Part shown: positions 61,525 to 64,000 of the stretch, piece after piece
Layout of the letters: every line of letters starts with the position of its first letter
Position numbering within the stretch: the first letter of the stretch is position 1
NCBI GenBank assembly: GCA_963752505.1
Contig: CAVVYM010000001.1
Location: 193,242-257,241 of the forward strand
Direction of reading: 5' to 3'
DNA length: 64,000 nt
Source of the DNA: JACJWR01 sp963752505
GTDB taxonomy: Bacteria > Actinomycetota > Actinomycetes > S36-B12 > UBA10799
The notes under the pieces: generated by a model
The model's input: only the letters and a program-made list of their open reading frames with translations
Database searches by the model: none
What the model was told of the DNA's origin: nothing
Program-made: the position numbers and the translations under genes

Positions 61525-62663
61525 ATGGCCGATCGCACCTTCCACGTCTTCGCCGGCACCAGGCCGGAGGTGGTCAAGATGGGACCTGTGGTTCATGCGC
61601 TGCGGGCCGCCGGGGCCGACGTCGTGCTCGTGGCCACCGGGCAGCAGTCCGACCCGGCCCTGATCGATGCGACCTTCGCGGCCGCCGGGGTGACGCCGGA
61701 CGTCACCTGGGACCTGGGCGACGGCAGCTACACCGAGCGCTCGGGAATGCTCTACACCCGCGCCCTCGAGCACTTGCAGGAGGCCGGCGAGGGGGCCGTG
61801 GCGCTGGTGCAAGGTGACACCACCACGGTGCCGATGGTGGCCCATGCCGCGCGGCGCAACGAGGTTCCGGTGGTGCATGTCGAAGCGGGCCTGCGCAGCC
61901 TCAACCCGGAGTCGTTGGAGGAGACCAACCGCAAGTTCGCCGCAGCGGCGTCGTCCGTGCACTTCGCACCTACCAACATGGCCGCGCGCTTCCTCGCGGC
62001 GGAGGGGGTGCCTGCGGAGCGAGTCTTCGTGGTCGGCAACACCGCCTGCGATGCCCTGCTGCACTCGGGGGTGCCGACGACTCCGCTGGCCGAGCGCAGC
62101 GGCAGGTGGTGACGGCGCACGGGGCAGGCGACGTGGACGACCCGGAGCGGCGCGGTGAGATGGGGCATCGTCATCGGACTCGCCGAACTCCGGGGCCGGT
62201 ACGTTCCCGGTCGATCCCCAAAGTGAGGGCAATGTCCACAAGTTCGGGCTGTACGCGGGCTCCCTCCGCCGAGGGCGTCGTGCGAGTCCGCCGCTGCCGT
62301 ACGACGGATGCTCGTCGCTCTGGAAGGCCCGACTGATGGTCACCGACACCGGGGGTCGCGGAGGAGGCGCCTGGTTCGGCGTGCCGGTGATCGTGATGAG
62401 GACTCCACGCCGCGCTGGGAGGGTGTAGCAACGGCACCACGGTGCTGGCCGGACACCACGGGAGAAGGTCATGAGCGCTGCTCGACGCATGCTCACCGTG
62501 GAGGCGCAGGAGGACTCGGCGGGCCCGCCGTGCCCCTACGGCAAGGGCGACACCGGGCAGCGATCGCGGCCTTGCCCACCCGCCGGAAGCTCACGCGCTG
62601 TTGACCTTCACCGAGCCCGACTACACGGACGGTTGGCTCCCCGCAGCGCTCGGCGCGCTGTAG
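61525..62663 (+). pseudogene. wecB: UDP-N-acetylglucosamine 2-epimerase (WecB-like), 3' half riddled with indels
   Basis: The first 185 codons are intact: ADRTFHVFAGTRPEVVKMGPVVHAL (family start), ALVQGDTTTVPM, VVHVEAGLRSLNPESLEETNR. After about 62100 homologous segments occur in changing frames: VVTAH and DVDDPERRGEM, HKFGLYAGS, MVTDTGG, AWFGVPVIVMR, EKVMSAARR, DTGQRSR, and finally LLTFTEPDYTDGWLPAALGAL ending at TAG 62661. At least four or five indels are needed, so as read it encodes only a truncated N-terminal half. It normally makes UDP-ManNAc from UDP-GlcNAc for surface glycans. AAAGGA precedes ATG. Confidence 0.8.
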
Positions 62664-62682
62664 CCGGCGGGTCTGGCGGGAT

Positions 62683-63454
62683 TCAGCCGGCGAACAGTCC
62701 GGCGGCACGCAGGTCGGCCACGGCGTCAACCGCGGTCGGAGCGGTGCGCCAGGTGAACGGATGGTCGGGCTTCGAACCGTATTCACCGGTGCGCACCCGG
62801 ACGGCGCGCACCCCGGCGCCCGCTGCGGCGGCGACGTCCTTGTCGGGCCGATCGCCGATCATGACCACGTTCTCCGGCGCGGCCCCAAGCCGCGAAAGCG
62901 CTTCCAACACCGGGCGCGGATGCGGCTTGCGGAACTGCCGTCCCAGCTCGTCGGACAGCACCACGTGGTCGACCCGGCCCGGGAGGTCGAGTGCCGCCAG
63001 TTTGGAGTTCTGCGTGCTCAGCGCACCATCGGTCACCAGCGCCGTGCCGATGCCGGCCGCCCTAAGTTCGGCCAACATCTCGGCAACGCCGGCAGCAGCG
63101 GCAGCTCGGTCGGGGCATGGGCCAAAAGACATCCACCAACGGCCGCACGGGCACCTCAGAGGCACCGACCTCGGCCAATCCCCGGTCGATGATCCCGCCA
63201 CGGTCGCTGCCCTCGGCGGCGACCCGCAGTAGGGCAGCCTCGAGGGCGGCGGCGTCCACGCCGTACTCGGCCGCAGCCACAGCCGACACGGCCGTCCAGG
63301 CACCCGCGAGCCAGTCCGCCTGCAGATACAGCGTGTCGTCGACGTCGAAGACAAGGGCGTCGATCCGTTCGGGGTCACGTAGGACACTCGACTCGAGCGC
63401 GGGGGATTCGGCTGGGCTACCGGCTTCGTCCGTGGACGATTGAGGGGTGAGCAT
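62683..63454 (-). CDS. HAD-superfamily hydrolase, one frameshift
   Basis: About 256 residues after correction. Motif I DALVFDVDDTLYLQADWLAG, then (in the second frame) motif II ALVTDGALSTQNSKLA, motif III FRKPHPRPVLEAL, and motif IV VVMIGDRPDKDVAAAAGAGV. This is subfamily I HAD phosphatase-like. A single net shift at about 63108-63120 splits it into two frames. The start (ATG 63454 or 63463) faces the PIG-L gene. Phosphatase on a sugar phosphate is a reasonable guess from the neighbourhood. Confidence 0.82.
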
Positions 63455-63457
63455 GGC

Positions 63458-63463
63458 TAACAT
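63458..63463 (+). promoter_or_regulatory. -10 hexamer TAACAT, leaderless start of the PIG-L gene
   Basis: TAACAT, TGCACC, ATG at 63470, set against the divergent HAD start. Confidence 0.55.
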
Positions 63464-63469
63464 TGCACC

Positions 63470-64000
63470 ATGTCTAACGTCACGGTACTCGCCGTAGGAG
63501 CCCACCCCGACGACATTGAACTGGGTTGCGGGGGGACCTTATGGCGTCATCGGCGCGCTGGCGCCCGAGTGGTGATGGTCGCCTTGAGCGACGGGCTCAT
63601 GGGTCCGGGCCACGTGGAGATCGCCACGACGAGGCCCAGGCGGCCGCCGACGTCCTCGACTGCGAACTGCATCTCCTCGGCCTCACCGACGGCAACCTGG
63701 CCGCAAACGCCGAGACGGTCCAGCCGATCGAGGCCATAAAAGACATCCGGCCGGACATCATCTACACCCACGCCGAGGACGATTCGCACCAGGATCACCG
63801 GGCGACCGCGTCCGCAGTGATCTCGGCAGCACGGAACTACACGACGATCCTGCACTACCAGTCGCCGTCCACCCGCAAGTACCACCCACAGTTGTTCGTC
63901 GGCCTGGAACAGCAGGACCTCGACCAGAAGATCGCAGCCCTGAGCGCCCACGCATCGCAGGTGGAGACGTCAGCCCGGGTGGACATTGACGCCGTCCGCG
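63470..64000 (+). CDS. PIG-L/LmbE family N-deacetylase, one frameshift, cut by the window end
   Basis: N-terminal NVTVLAVGAHPDDIELGCGGTLWRH with the zinc motif AHPDD, then (after a missing base at about 63622; expected HVEIRHDEAQAAA) HLLGLTDGNLAANAETV, TPH-like YTHAEDDSHQDHRATASAV (second metal His) and YHPQLFVGLEQQDLDQKIAALSAHASQ. The family deacetylates N-acetylglucosaminyl conjugates (PIG-L, MshB, BshB). In this cluster a glycan or sugar-conjugate substrate is plausible. The C-terminus lies beyond the window. Confidence 0.85.

Overview
The window is high-GC (roughly two thirds G+C), densely coded on both strands, and actinobacterial. Markers of this are two DUF2510/TM2-type membrane proteins, group II truncated haemoglobin GlbO, a Rv2466c-type thioredoxin-fold protein, a split-barrel PPOX/F420-type protein, a DUF3152 metalloprotease-like protein and a PPi-type phosphofructokinase. 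At least 18 genes have a TANNNT -10 hexamer 6-8 nt upstream of an ATG/GTG, the signature of leaderless transcription known from Actinobacteria. A heliorhodopsin suggests a light-exposed, perhaps freshwater, lineage. The species cannot be named from the sequence.

Layout. 0-4.2 kb: small membrane proteins and a CPBP protease. 3.5-19 kb: a conserved core matching the Mycobacterium tuberculosis Rv2466c-Rv2478c neighbourhood (thioredoxin-fold protein, pepN, DUF5130, glbO, alpha-glucosidase, conserved hypothetical, thioesterase, ettA, ssb paralogue). malQ, an amidase, LapA and an SDR/DUF2867 gene lie inside it, and gdh is absent. 19-23.6 kb: PPOX protein, DUF3152 protein, tRNA-Arg(UCU), patatin, heliorhodopsin and a two-TM protein. 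23.6-26.5 kb: an AT-richer disturbed island with an ISL3-family IS flanked by two genes that have lost their 5' ends, plus short tandem repeats. 26.5-41 kb: DinB protein, GGDEF protein, Rieske ferredoxin, a duplicated-domain lipoprotein, two GT4 glycosyltransferases, a translationally coupled MacB/FtsX-type ABC operon, PlsC, a nonapeptide-repeat protein coupled to an SDR, a GNAT protein and a small hydrolase. 40.8-49 kb: acyl-CoA synthetase, PPi-PFK, a second GGDEF protein, glutaryl-CoA-dehydrogenase-like protein with a divergent CoA-transferase, a PaaI thioesterase and a class III aminotransferase. 49-58 kb: phosphotransferase/P-loop fusion, RecQ-family helicase, decayed transporter and lipase, and a type 2 argG. 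58.7-64 kb: a glycan-type cluster (GT2, HEAT-like protein, ATP-grasp, UDP-GlcNAc 2-epimerase, HAD, PIG-L).

From about 42.5 kb rightwards, and strongly from 51 kb, many otherwise conserved genes carry single-base frameshifts, including compensating pairs in pfk. The first 42 kb shows none in its long genes. This looks more like local sequence or assembly error than biology, although the transporter remnant (53.0-53.5 kb) and the 3' half of the epimerase may be truly decayed. For frameshifted genes the coordinates given span the whole reconstructed gene.
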